A DNA stretch of 64,000 nt from Bedellia somnulentella (lineage: Eukaryota; Arthropoda; Insecta; Lepidoptera; Bedelliidae), in contig OY755177.1 in NCBI GenBank assembly GCA_963576735.1, positions 10,354,001 through 10,418,000 on the forward strand, in the 5' to 3' direction. Every line of letters begins with the position of its first letter. The stretch's first letter is position 1. This document shows, in pieces, positions 40,464-51,872 of this stretch. The notes beneath the pieces are model-generated. The model was not told where the DNA came from, made no database searches, and was given only the letters and a program-made list of their open reading frames with translations. Made by a program: the position numbers and the translations under genes.

Positions 40464-40712
40464 ATGTTGTGTCCGCTTAAAATAGCACTACTGCATTTCT
40501 ACCTGTGTGTGTACATAAGAAGTGACTAAAGATATTGGGGCTTTTATAGAAGCTGCTCGGCAATGTGGTTCGAGACTCATCACCAATAACCTATATTTTA
40601 CAATATATTCCCCCTCAAGTTCCATAAGTGGCTGAGGAAATTCTAATTCTGAAGTTCTGGACACCCCTTATAGGGATTTTTAGTGAGTACATGTATGTGT
40701 GTGTGTGTAACA
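40464..40712 (+). mobile_element. SINE-like family A, full length
   Basis: Sense copy from GTTGTGTCCGCTTAAAATAG to TTTTTAGTGAGTACATGTAT with a (TG)n tail. Moderately diverged. Confidence 0.82.
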
Positions 40713-40861
40713 TGTACGTTTGCTTACGGAACTTTCAGTACAAGACAGATCTGGCTGTCAGTGCAACGTGCACTTTGGTGACATAAAGTGTGTGTGTTTT
40801 ATAATGTATTTATGTACAGGCTAAGGTGTAGTATCTACAGTTTTTAATTATATTAATAGGT

Positions 40862-40990
40862 GGTTGTTGAGTGTCGGCTATAAATCACACATCACGTCGA
40901 AGAAGTTACTAAGAGTTTTGGGGCGTATCATTTTCTAATCAACTTCAAAAAGTAGCTGCGGAATCATTGTTCTTAAAGCTCTAGCCAAAG
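40862..40990 (+). mobile_element. SINE-like family A, internally deleted
   Basis: GTTGTTGAGTGTCGGCTATA, GAAGTTACTAAGAGTTTTGG and ATCAACTTCAAAAAGTAGCT: both ends of A with the middle missing. Confidence 0.6.
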
Positions 40991-41314
40991 CTTGCCAAAG
41001 TCTTTTCAAAGTGAAATTTCTACTAATAAATTTGATGATCAGCTACCTCATTATTTCTTTCCGCATTGAATTTTTTAATTCTCCTGTTTGACAGCAAACT
41101 TTATGAATATTTTTTTTTGCATTTCATGGATGTATTTTGCTTTGAACGAAACCAATCACAAATATATGTAGCAATTTTATATGAATAATAATAAAATTCC
41201 ACATGTTCCTTGTTCAAGATTTATGGTATTACTCTAACACACTTATAAGGTCGTATTTTACGCAAATTAATTACACTGACTTGTTTTTATTTCTGCTTGT
41301 TGAACAAGGAGGAG
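40991..41314. other. AT-rich DNA, nothing recognised
   Basis: No element or gene recognised. Confidence 0.4.
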
Positions 41315-41505
41315 CACGAGCGTTATTTTATCGTGACTCGGTCGGTTAGAATGAGATGAAAGTACACGATACTAAGTAAAACATAACATAACATAAACTT
41401 TCACGCCGAATATCCCCGAAGGGGTTGGCAGAGGTACTCATACTTCTGAACATCACGTGACTTTGTCACCTGGTGTTCAGAGTACCCACGTTTTGCATGG
41501 ACTTC
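41315..41505 (-). mobile_element. SINE family C, two joined pieces
   Basis: 41,380-41,505 is the minus-strand 3' end with (CATAA)n, TTTCACGCCGAATATCCCCG and TGTTCAGAGTACCCACG. 41,315-41,378 (GGAGCACGAGCGTTATTTTA, TCGGTTAGAATGAGATGAAA) is the region just after the tRNA-like head, as at 1.82-1.9 kb. The normal order is not kept, so this is two copies or a rearranged one. Confidence 0.7.
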
Positions 41506-41534
41506 ACTATCGTTATTCACTTCTTGCCTTTTTA

Positions 41535-41612
41535 ATATCATAAAACTTCCAAACTCTGAGCTACCCCTGTTTGGGGTTCACAGGCGTAAGTATAAGTATG
41601 TATGTATGTATG
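41535..41612 (+). mobile_element. SINE-like family A, 3' fragment
   Basis: CTTCCAAACTCTGAGCTACC, CTGTTTGGGGTTCACAGGCG and TAAGTATAAGTATGTATG: the end of A with a clear (TATG)n tail. Confidence 0.65.
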
Positions 41613-41954
41613 CTTTAATCTCGGTTCTTACTATTCCTTTAACGATTCACCTGGCTTTTAAGTATCTGAAATTAGTGTAAAACCTGTCAGTATTTGAATA
41701 AAAAAGTGTTTTGCACATATAGTGATTTTAATGACAACAGTGAAATATGACAAAACAATAGTTTACTTGGAATCTCTTAGTAATATAATAACGATCAATT
41801 GGGTCATATAAAACGTGAAAGCAGAATTCTTGGAAACTGTACGCGGCGGAATTAAAAGTACGAACGTATATACCAAATAACGTAATCAGAATTGCCTAAC
41901 AGAACATTATTTGGCAAAATAAAATGATACCTATTTTTATGACACTTTAAATCT
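41613..41954. other. AT-rich DNA, nothing recognised
   Basis: No element or gene recognised. Confidence 0.4.
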
Positions 41955-42170
41955 TATTAGTGTCAGCTTAAAATAGCACTAACTCAGCTGCTTCTTATAA
42001 GATGGGGTTACAAGACGACTGGAGTTTTGTAAATGATTCATGGGCGATGCGGTTGGGAGTTTATCGCCAGCACCCTTAAATTGACCACAATTTACCTTGC
42101 AGCAAAAAATAATTAAGAAAAACTTGACTCTTTTGTTCTGACTTACTGTTTCTAATAGTTTCATAGCAGT
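41955..42170 (+). mobile_element. SINE-like family A, decayed
   Basis: Sense copy: TAGTGTCAGCTTAAAATAGC, AAGACGACTGGAGTTTTG, TTCATGGGCGATGCGGTTGG and TATCGCCAGCACCC. The 3' half is barely recognisable. Confidence 0.6.
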
Positions 42171-42339
42171 TACACATGTCTAAGTATTCGAGCTATTATT
42201 GGGTAGGGTGAAATGAACAATAACAACAACCAAGAACAGTGCATGTTCGCAGATAAGAGACTATTTGCCATGCGAAGCAAATATCATAAATGAATGACAA
42301 AAAATGAAACCCTCTTATTAGTATAATACTTATGCCTAT

Positions 42340-42440
42340 ATCAATAATTACGGCTATAAATCATGTAAAAGGGTAGCAAGAACATATGCATAGCATTTGA
42401 CATACAATTTTCTCAGACGTTTTTGAAATTACTTGCCGTG
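42340..42440 (-). mobile_element. SINE-like family A, decayed 3' half
   Basis: ATTACGGCTATAAATCATGT, AAAAGGGTAGCAAGAAC and TTTTCTCAGACGTTTTTGAA, minus strand. Confidence 0.5.
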
Positions 42441-42507
42441 TACTCCCGAAAGTGTAGTATGTTATACGTGACATTAATATCGGTCGTGCACACTGTCTCG
42501 TGACTAA

Positions 42508-42645
42508 CGCCCGATTTCTGAATTGAGCATTCAAGCTAAGAACGACTTAAGTATCGTTTTGTCTCATTCAGTTGTTAAGATTTCAATGTGACAGAACGAT
42601 ACTTAAGTTGTTCTCAGCTGGAATACTCAATTCAGAAATCGCTCG
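42508..42645. mobile_element. Palindromic MITE family F
   Basis: 138-bp hairpin with CGCCCGATTTCTGAATTGAG and complement, flanked by TAA (42,505-42,507) and TAG (42,646-42,648). The loop region is inverted relative to the copies at 25.2 and 30.6 kb. Confidence 0.88.
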
Positions 42646-42648
42646 TAG

Positions 42649-43334
42649 TATAGCTTAGCCATCTGGGTTGCATGGAATGGATAGAGAATGAAAAAAAAAT
42701 AAAAACAAAAAGGACGATTGGTGGATAGTTAAAACTTTATAAAAAAGAAACGAACGAAACTTTAATTTAAATCCACTGAATCATTAAACATAGACTAAAT
42801 ATCGAACAAAACATCGATCATTCAAGCAATCGATTCATTTCAAAAATACGTTTTTAGTACAAAAGCTAAGTTTTTATTTTAGATGATAACTCAAAATAAA
42901 ATCTAATGTATTATTTATACCAAAAAACCTTAACTTATTAATTAAATCATCAAAAACGAGATTCTTATCATGATCAATACAACAAAATAAACCACAAGTA
43001 AAATTAAATTTAAGGAAACCTCTTAATTTCAACATAACGGGTTTTTGAAGGCTAACTAACGGGTTTACTGTAAAAAAAAACTACTTCTCAAATTAGGTAA
43101 ATTGTAGAAAGTAACGAGGAAGCCTAATACAACTAATTTTAAAAGGCTTAGTTTGATGCATACTCGTCGTCTGCAAAGTAATTGGAATTGCCTGTATTAT
43201 AATAACGGTTTTGCCAATCAAATTTAAATTATGTAAAATAATACGATTTTGTAATAAAAATATTATGCGCTTATACACTTTTTAATTCTTTTGCAACAAT
43301 AAAGCCAAATTCTATAAACATAAATTTATTTGTC
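42649..43334. other. AT-rich DNA, nothing recognised
   Basis: Low-complexity A-rich stretches; no gene or element recognised. Confidence 0.4.
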
Positions 43335-43412
43335 AGGATCGTGCAAAGACACTATCGATTTTCTTTGTCTACCCCAATGGGAATAATTAGCGTGGTCATA
43401 AGTAAGTAAGTA
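43335..43412 (+). mobile_element. RTE-a 3' end fragment
   Basis: GTCAGGATCGTGCAAAGACA, TCTACCCCAATGGGAATAAT and TAGCGTGGTCATAAGTAAG, sense orientation. Confidence 0.65.
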
Positions 43413-43424
43413 ATACATTTTATA

Positions 43425-43480
43425 ATTTGAATGTTTTTTGTTCATGAAAACCTCATGTGGAGATGATTACTAATAAACGA
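43425..43480 (-). mobile_element. Family E end fragment
   Basis: TTTTGTTCATGAAAACCTCA followed by TGTGGAGATGATTACTAATA matches the conserved end of family E at 21,677-21,710 in reverse. Confidence 0.6.
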
Positions 43481-44100
43481 ACGAAATTATGTCAGTCGGT
43501 CTAAACGCTTCTGTTTGTGATTCTGCTGTTCAACATAAATCAACTTATAATATTTCAAAACGAATAAATGAAATTACTGCTACTCGTAAATGGGAAAAAA
43601 GCCTAGTTAATGAATTATTCGAACAAAACCATACTTTTTCAAGTTGGTTACTTATGAGTGATATAACAGGTTTCTGATTGAATTTAAACTTCTTTTATAG
43701 TTGTTTTAATTAAAACATTATCAATGGTAATCATTATTGTTTTTTAAATTATTATAGACTTTAGATTTATTGATCAGTTGTTATAAATGCGTGATTGTAA
43801 TACTTTATTTTTAAGACAGCCTTATCGAGAAAAAAAAAATCTAAAATGTTTGGCGTTTACGGCTAGTTAATAGATATTCGCAAAAGTAAATAAAACATGT
43901 TTTTTCTAATAGTCATAATTTTTTATCTGATTCTACAAGTCCATATGATTTGATTATAAATAGCCTCAGTGATTTCACGCAATAAATATTCATTTATATT
44001 GCAATAAATTTTCGGCAACTTAAATATATGATTCTATTATCATCTCCTTATTGTTATAGTGACAATATTATATTCATATTTCAAAATGGGGTTAAATGTT
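43481..44100. other. AT-rich DNA, nothing recognised
   Basis: No element recognised. The 62-codon frame at 43,489-43,677 lacks motifs and splice support. Confidence 0.4.
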
Positions 44101-44129
44101 AATGTAAATCACGTTTGAGTACACGGCAT

Positions 44130-44460
44130 TTCCTTTTCATGGAGTGATCAATTTAGTGTGCACGTAAAAATGCATGCACATAGATGCGCGCTTGACCGTC
44201 TGCAAGTGAACGACAAGGGCGCCGTGCGTCTTACCGAAATTATTCGGGGCTGCACCATCGATTTTTCCCGCCCGATGCGGAAAATTGTTCGGGGCGGAGC
44301 GGGCGGGTAAGGGGGTAGGGGGGTGAGGAGGCAGGCGGAGTGCAGCGGGGCGGTGCAGCGCTGGCGGGCAGACAGTAGGACGGCGACGCGGCTGCTGGTC
44401 GGGCAGCGAGCTCCCAGAGTGACATGTAGCGCGGCCGCCGCGCCGCAGCCCGCGACTCAT
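44130..44460 (+). promoter_or_regulatory. CpG-rich island, candidate promoter
   Basis: The most GC- and CpG-rich stretch of the window, sharply bounded by AT-rich DNA. It has an E2F-like site TTTCCCGC at 44,264-44,271 and a GC-box-like GGGGCGGAGCGGGCGG at about 44,293-44,308. It is non-repetitive here. Frames of 86-146 codons on both strands through the island are compositionally driven and lack domains. A promoter/5' UTR role is inferred from composition, the motifs and the splice donor downstream. Confidence 0.45.
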
Positions 44461-44643
44461 CCGTCGGAGGCGGCGCCAGGCCCTAGGCCCACGACGCCCG
44501 CGCCGGCCAAGCCCGCAGTGACACCGGCCCAAGCCCCGAGACTCCTCGGATGGAACCCGGAGTGCGATTCGCATCAAGGTTAGAATTTGTGAGTGTTAGT
44601 GCAGCCGGTGCTCGGTCAGACTTCCATCAATGAGTTTTCATAG
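44323..44643 (+). other. Candidate first exon (5' UTR) of a plus-strand gene
   Basis: The GC-rich island runs into CATAG|GTACGTTTTG, a strong splice donor with the intron side starting at 44,644. A short ATG frame opens at 44,630 (ATGAGTTTTCATAG) and would enter the next exon in phase 2. If joined to the acceptor at 63,920/63,921 that frame stops at 63,955-63,957, so it would be an upstream ORF rather than the main coding region. The 5' boundary is unknown; 44,323 is nominal. No transcript evidence is available. Confidence 0.35.
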
Positions 44644-45788
44644 GTACGTTTTGTTTTGGATTTTGGTAGGTTTATTGTTTTTTATTATTTTTATCTTATT
44701 ATTTTACTGAAATTAATGTGCTAAAATTAAAATATTGAGATTTTTCGAAATAAAAGTTTAAACGGATCTGACAAATTTGCTTTTGCTCATCGATTAATAA
44801 AACATAAATTCAAATATTAATAAAATAAAATGCACACAATTTTTAATTTCCAACTGAAAGCGTTTATTTTTAAAACACTCTGTGCACACGCATCGAAAGC
44901 GGCTCAGAGGAAATCGGAACTCGGAAGTCGTTATATTTGGGAGCTTTTCCCGCCCCGCGCGATTCTCGTGTCTTTGGCTATTGTTTTTGTCTCGAACTAA
45001 GACGAAGTTTCTTTTGGCAGAATTTTATTTTAGTTTATTTATTTTCTATAAACTTTGAGTGATTTGATTTTATCCTTCTGTATTTATTACTTGACTATTT
45101 AGTGTAGAAAAGTTGCGTAAAGTTTAAGTAGTATAAAATATTATAGAATAGAACGATAAAAGTAAATTTTAATTGCAACTAAATTTGTATTCCTTTTTTG
45201 TACATAACCATGCATATGCATATACATAAAATTGTAAAAATGCTTAAGTAAATGTATTTCAAAATGTTATCGGCTTATTTAGAAACTTTGTAAACTTAAT
45301 TAAAAGTTTCTAAAATCCCTATTCATAAATGAAAAGAAATTTATATTTTTTAAGATTTCTAAGAAGTTAATTTATAACAAAATGAAATGAGTTTAAACTA
45401 ACGACAGAGTTTAAAATTTGCATGCTTGTTTAAAGTAACAAATATAATGGAAAATAAATTATTTCAGTACCTTGTGTAGAAAGTTTGTAGTTTGTCGGTT
45501 TTAGTTTTTGGAATTATTTTGAGGGAGCTTGTACGTAATAAATCCTATTAAGGATTAATATACTTTCCCTAGTGTTTTTATGTCACGGAAAATTATGTAG
45601 TGATAAGTATGAATAAATTGCTTTCTTTGTTTCTTCTTCTAAGTATAAAATGTTATTGAAAACTTAAGTTCCTGTCAAGTAAATTTATTAAAAACTGTTA
45701 TTTTAATATTACTTACAGACACTATTCTTTTATGTGTATAGGTTTTAACATATATTATATTAAAATTATTATAAAGGGTGATTGAGTC
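44644..45788. other. AT-rich DNA, start of the putative first intron
   Basis: No element recognised except a compact GC patch at about 44,880-44,990 with a second TTTCCCGC (44,946-44,953), described in the findings. Confidence 0.35.
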
Positions 45789-46129
45789 CAATTACATCTA
45801 CTCCTTACTGATTAGCAGGCCTGTATGCCCTAAGTCGGTTTACTTCTTACATTTGACTTAGTTACTAAGCAATAACAACTTAGTTGATATTTAAAAATAT
45901 TTCACTTATTAGTATTTAACGTTGTTTGAGGTCAGGTTATAAATGAATATCCACATACTTCATAAAAATGTTACGCTCAGAAAAATCAAAATCAAATATT
46001 TTTGTTCAGTGTTAAAACAAAAATGTTATTTCCTCAACGTAAATTAAACTAAAATTTAATTTTATTTACGTTGCTTCCTCGGTGTTTTGTAAAGAAAAGA
46101 AGACGACATGAAATTCTTTACCATATTTC

Positions 46130-46215
46130 AGCGGGATGTGAACCCGCAGTATCTAAAAGAAAGCCTCCAAAACTGCTGCAGTACTACTGCTAGACTACTG
46201 GAGGTCGTTAATTTT
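46130..46215 (-). repeat. tRNA-like remnant inside the duplicated unit
   Basis: On the minus strand: CTCCAGTAGTCTAGCAGTAG (box A-like) and GCGGGTTCACATCCCGC (T-arm-like with box B GGTTCACATCC and a perfect GCGGG/CCCGC stem). The rest does not fold as a tRNA, so this is probably the head of an old SINE. The copy in unit 2 lies at about 47,092-47,177. Confidence 0.4.
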
Positions 46216-46264
46216 AAATATGGATCAGTAATACAGTAGCATTTTATGATATACTTTATTTCTA

Positions 46265-46375
46265 CTATCTTGTCCCCTATCAACTTCCAAATGTGGCTGA
46301 GAAGTTTTTAGCACAGAGGCTCTGGCTACCCCTTTTTGGAATTTATGGCCATGAGAATATGTATGTATGTATATA
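46265..46375 (+). mobile_element. SINE-like family A, 3' half (unit 1)
   Basis: TATCAACTTCCAAATGTGGC, AGGCTCTGGCTACCCCTTTT and TTTATGGCCATGAGAATATG with (TATG)n. Confidence 0.75.
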
Positions 46376-47226
46376 ATGCAGTAGTGTCTTTTTAATATTT
46401 GTACCTTCGCTTAATCATGGTTTCAACGTATCATATCATATCGCTCTAAAATATCAATTGAACGTAACGGTGATTTCAAATGTTTCTGTAAATAATTTCG
46501 TTAATAGATTTCATATTTCAATATAATGCTACACTTGCAATTATCGGAAAATTTTGTAAGAGTTTAGCAGAATAGTGTTACTGCAAATAAATGTTTTCAT
46601 AAAAAGATACTATAGATATCGGTACATTAAAAATACATAAATACAGTGTCACATCATTAGAAATACCGGATTATAGAATATATATTTACTCAAATTCGTT
46701 TTTTTCTTAGTATGCATAGAAACATATGAAATTATTCAATATATTTATTCAAATTACATCTACTCCTTACTGATTAGCAGGCCTGTGTGCCCTAAGTCGG
46801 TTTACTTCTTACATTTGACTTAGTTACTAAGCAATAACAACTTAGTTGATATTTAAAAATATTTCACTTATTAGTATTTAACGTTGTTTGAGGTCAGGTT
46901 GTTAATGAATATTCGCATACTTCATAAAAATGTTAAGCTCAGAAAAATCAAAATCAAATATTTTTGTTCAGTGTTAAAACAAAAATGTTATTTCCTCAAC
47001 GTAAATTAAACTAGAATTTAATTTTATTTACGTTGCTTCCTCGGTGTTTTGTAAAGAAAAGAAGACGACATGAAATTCTTTACCATATTTCAGCGGGATG
47101 TGAACCCGCAGTATCTAAAAGAAAGCCTCCAAAACTGCTGCAGTACTACTGCTGGACTACTGGAGGTCGTTAATTTTAAATATGGATCAGTAATACAGTA
47201 GTATTTTATGATATACTTTATTTCTA

Positions 47227-47337
47227 CCATCTTGTCCCCTATCAACTTCCAAATGTGGCTGAGAAGTTTTTAGCACAGAGGCTCTGGCTACCCCTTTTTG
47301 GAATTTATGGCCATGAGAATATGTATGTATGTATATA
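47227..47337 (+). mobile_element. SINE-like family A, 3' half (unit 2)
   Basis: Duplicate of the fragment at 46,265, carried by the tandem duplication and not an independent insertion. Confidence 0.75.
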
Positions 47338-47730
47338 ATGCAGTAGTGTCTTTTTAATATTTGTACCTTCGCCTAATCATGGTTTCAACGTATCATATCA
47401 TATCGCTCTAAAATATCAATTGAACGTAACGGTGATTTCAAATGTTTCTGTAAATAATTTCGTTAATAGATTTCATATTTCAATATAATGCTACACTTGC
47501 AATTATCGGAAAATTTTGTAAGAGTTTAGCAGAATAGTGTTACTGCAAATAAATGTTTTCATAAAAAGATACTATAGATATCGGTACATTAAAAAAACAT
47601 AGAATACAGTGTCACGTCATTAGAAATACCGGATTATAGAATATATATTTACTCAAATTCGTTTTTTTGTTCATTATAATTGTAATGATTAATTGTGAAG
47701 GTGATAGTATACATAGAAACATATGAAAGG

Positions 47731-48965
47731 TTTAATAGTTTAGTCTCTAGTTCAGAGTGAACTATTTAAAAGCTACTGTACGATATAAAGGCTTTTTTAA
47801 CTATTCCGTTTCTTCTTAAAAATAATTACTTCCATTTCGTTCAGTAACGTATAACTAGATACAAAAGTCACGTGTTCGTTTCTCGTTTAGACCGACTAAT
47901 AAAGAGCTTCATCAAAAGGTTATTTTATACCAAGGCATATATCTTCTCTAACTTATTGTAACACCATAGTTTTATATCCCCGTCGGCATTGTTTTAGTTG
48001 AAACAATATCATTATTTTACAACACTTTAGCTTTAATGCAAACTTGTTCTGTCTATCGCGACTTATCCTTTTCAGTCTCAGCATAAAATGGGTTGTAAAG
48101 AAGGGGGCAAAATTTCTGTAAACACTGTAAACTGTTTACATTTAGTTTGCCAATTCATCGGAATAAAATCAAACAATAAAACATGTTTAGTTATCATCAT
48201 AGATTTTACCAAACGATTTATTAAATTGGGAATCATATATAAAACTGCTTTTTTAAAGTACTTGCAATTAAACTCTATAATTTGCTTCTGAGTTGTCACT
48301 ACACAATTAATTTTTGATATTATATGTTAGATGATTGTTAAAACTGACAAAACTAATTCTGATATACCATTACAACGGCAAAGTTGTATTGAAAATATGC
48401 GCTTGCGCATAACATCCTTACTAATTAAATGTTTACCATCGTTATTAATAGCGCATTATAATCCTAATCATTTTTAATTTAATATGTTAACCCACCAGCA
48501 CTTCAGTCCCAGCTTCATCAATTTAACTACAATCCAAATATCCCTTAACCAGTAATCACGGTAAAAGCAAACTTAAGAAATAAAACAATAAAATACTATT
48601 TTTATAATTTATTCTAGTTTAAAATATAAATTAAAAAACTAAACATACTGTCCATTTTTTGACCTCTGAGTTATGAAGCCGTTTGAAACAACATATTACG
48701 GCGGAGTCATGATTAATAGCAATGTGATTTGCGAATCATTACTAATATAAGCAAGTTTTATAATATTAAATCTCATACTAACTAGAAATCTAGACTTCAT
48801 CTTTATATTTTTGTTTGTTGATATGACAAATCTTTACTGCACACTCATATAAAAGTTACATTTTCATTTCAAATTGGCGTCATCTTTGGGAAAACCATAA
48901 AAAGAAAACTAAGCAATTGAATTACTGTAAAGAATTGTATTACATTAAATATTTAACAATACTAC
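47731..48965. other. AT-rich DNA without recognised elements
   Basis: Frames of 67 and 73 codons lie opposite each other at 48,078-48,299; neither has a motif and both reflect chance lack of stops. Confidence 0.4.
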
Positions 48966-49230
48966 TACTATAAATTAATATAGAATAGAATAGAAAACTC
49001 TTTATTGTACATCACAATACATATGATTCATTAACTAGAAGTACAATTGGTATAGAAGTACAAATATATTAAATTATAATATAAGAAACAAGTTACAAAA
49101 ATTTATTACACTAAATGTACAGACATATACAAGGTATATGAAAATTTGATAAAAGCATTTAACTTAATTCAGCAGAGCCTTTGGATACTACGAGTACCAA
49201 AGACTACTCAAAAATTCTTTATATTCTCAA
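48966..49230 (-). mobile_element. Non-LTR retrotransposon 3' tail with (TATTC)n
   Basis: ATAGAATAGAATAGAAAACT then CTTTATTGTACATCACAATA: on the minus strand this is a TGTACAATAAAG signal and (TATTC)n tail, as at 26.85-26.99 kb. Upstream sequence is AT-rich and the other boundary is uncertain. Confidence 0.6.
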
Positions 49231-49424
49231 ACATTAGCCCTCATGAGCACTTACTCTCGGATTTATTTATACTTAACATATCAATTAACTCTTTATTTAT
49301 TCGTTTTTAAATTATTTATGTATACTTTTTATCGATCTTATTTTTTTACCAACACTAGTCATTTTGTTATTACACATAATGTAAAATAAACAAAACATTA
49401 TAAGATAAAAGTCTTATAGTATCG

Positions 49425-49572
49425 AAGAGTGATATGAGAGAAATATAAGCACATGTATGAGAAGAATGATCAATGTGGAGGAAAGCGAATGAGGTGTGTC
49501 AGGAACGTTTAAAGAGGCAGTTACTAGTCTATGTCTACCCCATTGGAAATTAATCGCGTGAGTCTGTAAATA
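49425..49572 (+). mobile_element. RTE-a 3' end
   Basis: AAGCACATGTATGAGAAGAA (KRAC region), AATGTGGAGGAAAGCGAATG, CTATGTCTACCCCATTGGAA and TTAATCGCGTGAGTCTG. Sense orientation, frameshifted. Confidence 0.7.
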
Positions 49573-51090
49573 GCGTGAATTAGTAAATAGTATAACAGTA
49601 ACAAATGCAGAATGCGATACTGATCGATACGTATTGTATCGTCCGTCGGTTCTTGAACTTGAGTCCCTAACCCGTCTGGCTGTACTATTAACGGAGTTTC
49701 AAAAGTATCGCTCAATAAAAGAAAAAGAGATTTTATTATATTAAAGTTTATTCTAACAGGTATAAAGGAATGTTATTATATAAATATGACTTGATTCGTT
49801 GAAAAAAAAGGTGACATTATGTCTACACCTATCTATCCTGTCCTGTCTATACCCAAGCGCTAGTGTAGTGAAGGTTTGCGGATTAACGACTGCTACGATA
49901 TAGGAATTCAACACCGACGGCTAATGCGCCTTCAACTAACGAAACCTTCTTAATTTTGTAATAATAATATTATTCACCTGTTTGCTTTATCAAACTGGGA
50001 TATACGAGTATCTCAATAAAAGAATTACTGAATTAGGCCCTGTTAATTAATACCGATACCTCGAATTTCGAACGCTCTGACCGTTCAACTATGGAGATAA
50101 TATACTTTAGCAACTTAAAGAGTAGTTGAACTCTGAATATAAAGGTAAATTATTCAATGATAACCTTCAAAGTACAGCCGCCCGCCCTGTAGGGTCAACG
50201 GTCGTACAATAAATGCCCGGTTGCAGCTAGGGCGCCAGATTTGAGACGTTGTGGTCAACGTTCAGTAACATGTCAATCACTCTAATATACTAAACCGAAT
50301 TCTCTTGCACAAGTATTTGGAATCATTTTAACTGGAAATATTTCAGGTTTGTCTTTCTTATTTCAGTTTTAATTCTCACGTTATGTGATTGGTTTTTCGT
50401 GATGGACAATTTATTTTAATTATGTCAAACTAGCGTTTGGTTTGGTCGCGTAGAAATTCTTTTATAAAGTAAAAACACGTTTATAAACTGAAATTGTACA
50501 AACCATATTTTGAAAAAATGAAAAAATGTGAATGTAAAGAGTTTCTTTGTTGCTTATTCTCTTTACGAACACCTTCCAAAGCAACGGATTAATGATAAAT
50601 TTAAAACTTTGACGTTCAAAAAATGTTAGTTAACTTTATTTTGAAAAATAAACTTTTTGACTTTTTTTGACTTGTTTTTTATTTTTAATTTTATTTATAG
50701 CATGTTTTTCTAAAATAAATTATAAATAATGATAATGATTCTATATTTTTATCACCTAAAGTAAAACCGGTAACTGGTAACAGAGCAATATTTGAAATTG
50801 TATTAAATAATTAAAGAAAAAAAAAACAACTTACTAAAATTTATACATATTGCTTAGAAATTTGTTAACAGACAGTAAAGTACGGATACTTTACTATCAT
50901 TACAAGAAATGAACATCATAATTTATTGGAGTATTTTACCTATAACTGATTATGTTGTAAAGTAATTGTATTAAAGATAGAAAAAAACTATTTATTTTAT
51001 AGTTAATTGGGCACAGAATTGAAACTAAAAAGAAAATTAAAATAGGTAAACAAAATTATAAAATATGTTAATTAATACCCTTTTTTAATA
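49573..51090. other. AT-rich DNA without recognised elements
   Basis: About 1.5 kb. A mixed-composition patch at 50,165-50,285 (CAGCCGCCCGCCCTGTAGGG, GGTTGCAGCTAGGGCGCC) has no match in the window and no clear frame. Confidence 0.4.
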
Positions 51091-51097
51091 CATTTAG

Positions 51098-51352
51098 TGC
51101 CGTGTAGTGCCGGCTTAGAATGTCGCTACCCCTTTCTACTCACGGGTGTCGTAAGAGGCGACTAATGGTATTGGGGCTTTTTATTGGATTTTTGGGCGAT
51201 GCGGTTGGAGACCCATCACCAAAAACCTTTATTCTTACCATCTTTTCCCCACTCAACTTCCAAAAGTGGCTGAGGAATTTATAATTCCTTAGCTCTGGTT
51301 ACCCCTTCTAGGGAAATATAGCCGTGAGTATATGTATGTATGTATGTATGTT
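51098..51352 (+). mobile_element. SINE-like family A (subfamily A2), full length
   Basis: Sense copy from GCCGTGTAGTGCCGGCTTAG, GTCGCTACCCCTTTCTACTC and CACGGGTGTCGTAAGAGGCG to GCCGTGAGTATATGTATGTA. It is the cleanest A2 copy, with the (TATG)n tail intact. Confidence 0.92.
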
Positions 51353-51814
51353 TAAATTCATTGTGATTGTCAATAGCTATTTAAGTTCCCTAAAGCCTCT
51401 CTTTTAAACAAAACATACTACTTTCACCATCCTTCCGAAACTTATTCATAATAAATATTATTAAGTTGTCTTTTCTAAATTCTACGATCCTCTGTAAATC
51501 ATAATCAAAATTAATTGCCTTCTCGTTAGCCTGTGTTTGCGGCACCGAAGATCTTCATTTTAATCTTCTAGAGTCATATTGTTTAGAGATTTAAACGAAT
51601 TCCTTTCTAGCCTCGTGATTGATAGGAATAAAAAAAATCTATTACGCAAGCACCGTGGGACAGAGAAATGGGAAACAAAAACAGTGAAGTCGGTTTATCA
51701 GTGTTTGCTATTAGAAACACCCCGTATTGTGTATACATGGGACATTGTTATTAGCGAACACGTAACGTTCATTAGAAAACTAGATTAGCTTTAGATTTAA
51801 TATTAGTTTGAGTT
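51353..51814. other. AT-rich DNA, nothing recognised
   Basis: The 69-codon frame at 51,579-51,788 has no recognisable domain. Confidence 0.35.
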
Positions 51815-51872
51815 TGCTGTGTAGTGTTAGGTTTAGGATAGCATTTACCCATTTCTTCCCGTGAGTTAGTGG
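51815..51872 (+). mobile_element. SINE-like family A, 5' scrap
   Basis: TGCTGTGTAGTGTTAGGTTT, AGGATAGCATTTACCCATTT and CTTCCCGTGAGTTAG; it then switches abruptly to D-family sequence. Confidence 0.7.

Larger units (their letters stand above)
45789..47730. repeat. Tandem duplication, two ~962-bp units
   Basis: Units begin at about 45,789 and 46,751 (ATTACATCTACTCCTTACTG at 45,791 and 46,753). They stay nearly identical for over 900 bases with scattered differences (CTGTATGCCC versus CTGTGTGCCC, ACTGCTAGAC versus ACTGCTGGAC). Each contains an A fragment, so duplication followed that insertion. The second unit has an extra stretch, GTTCATTATAATTGTAATGA and following, before the shared end ATAGAAACATATGAAA. 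Confidence 0.92.

Noticed and set aside
44137..44583. Overlapping frames of 146 codons (minus) and 86 codons (plus) in the GC island
   Set aside because: Both are rich in Arg, Pro and Ala because of base composition, overlap on opposite strands and contain no domain. The island is better read as promoter/5' UTR.
48078..48299. Opposed frames of 67 and 73 codons
   Set aside because: AT-driven chance frames on both strands with no motif, start context or splice support.
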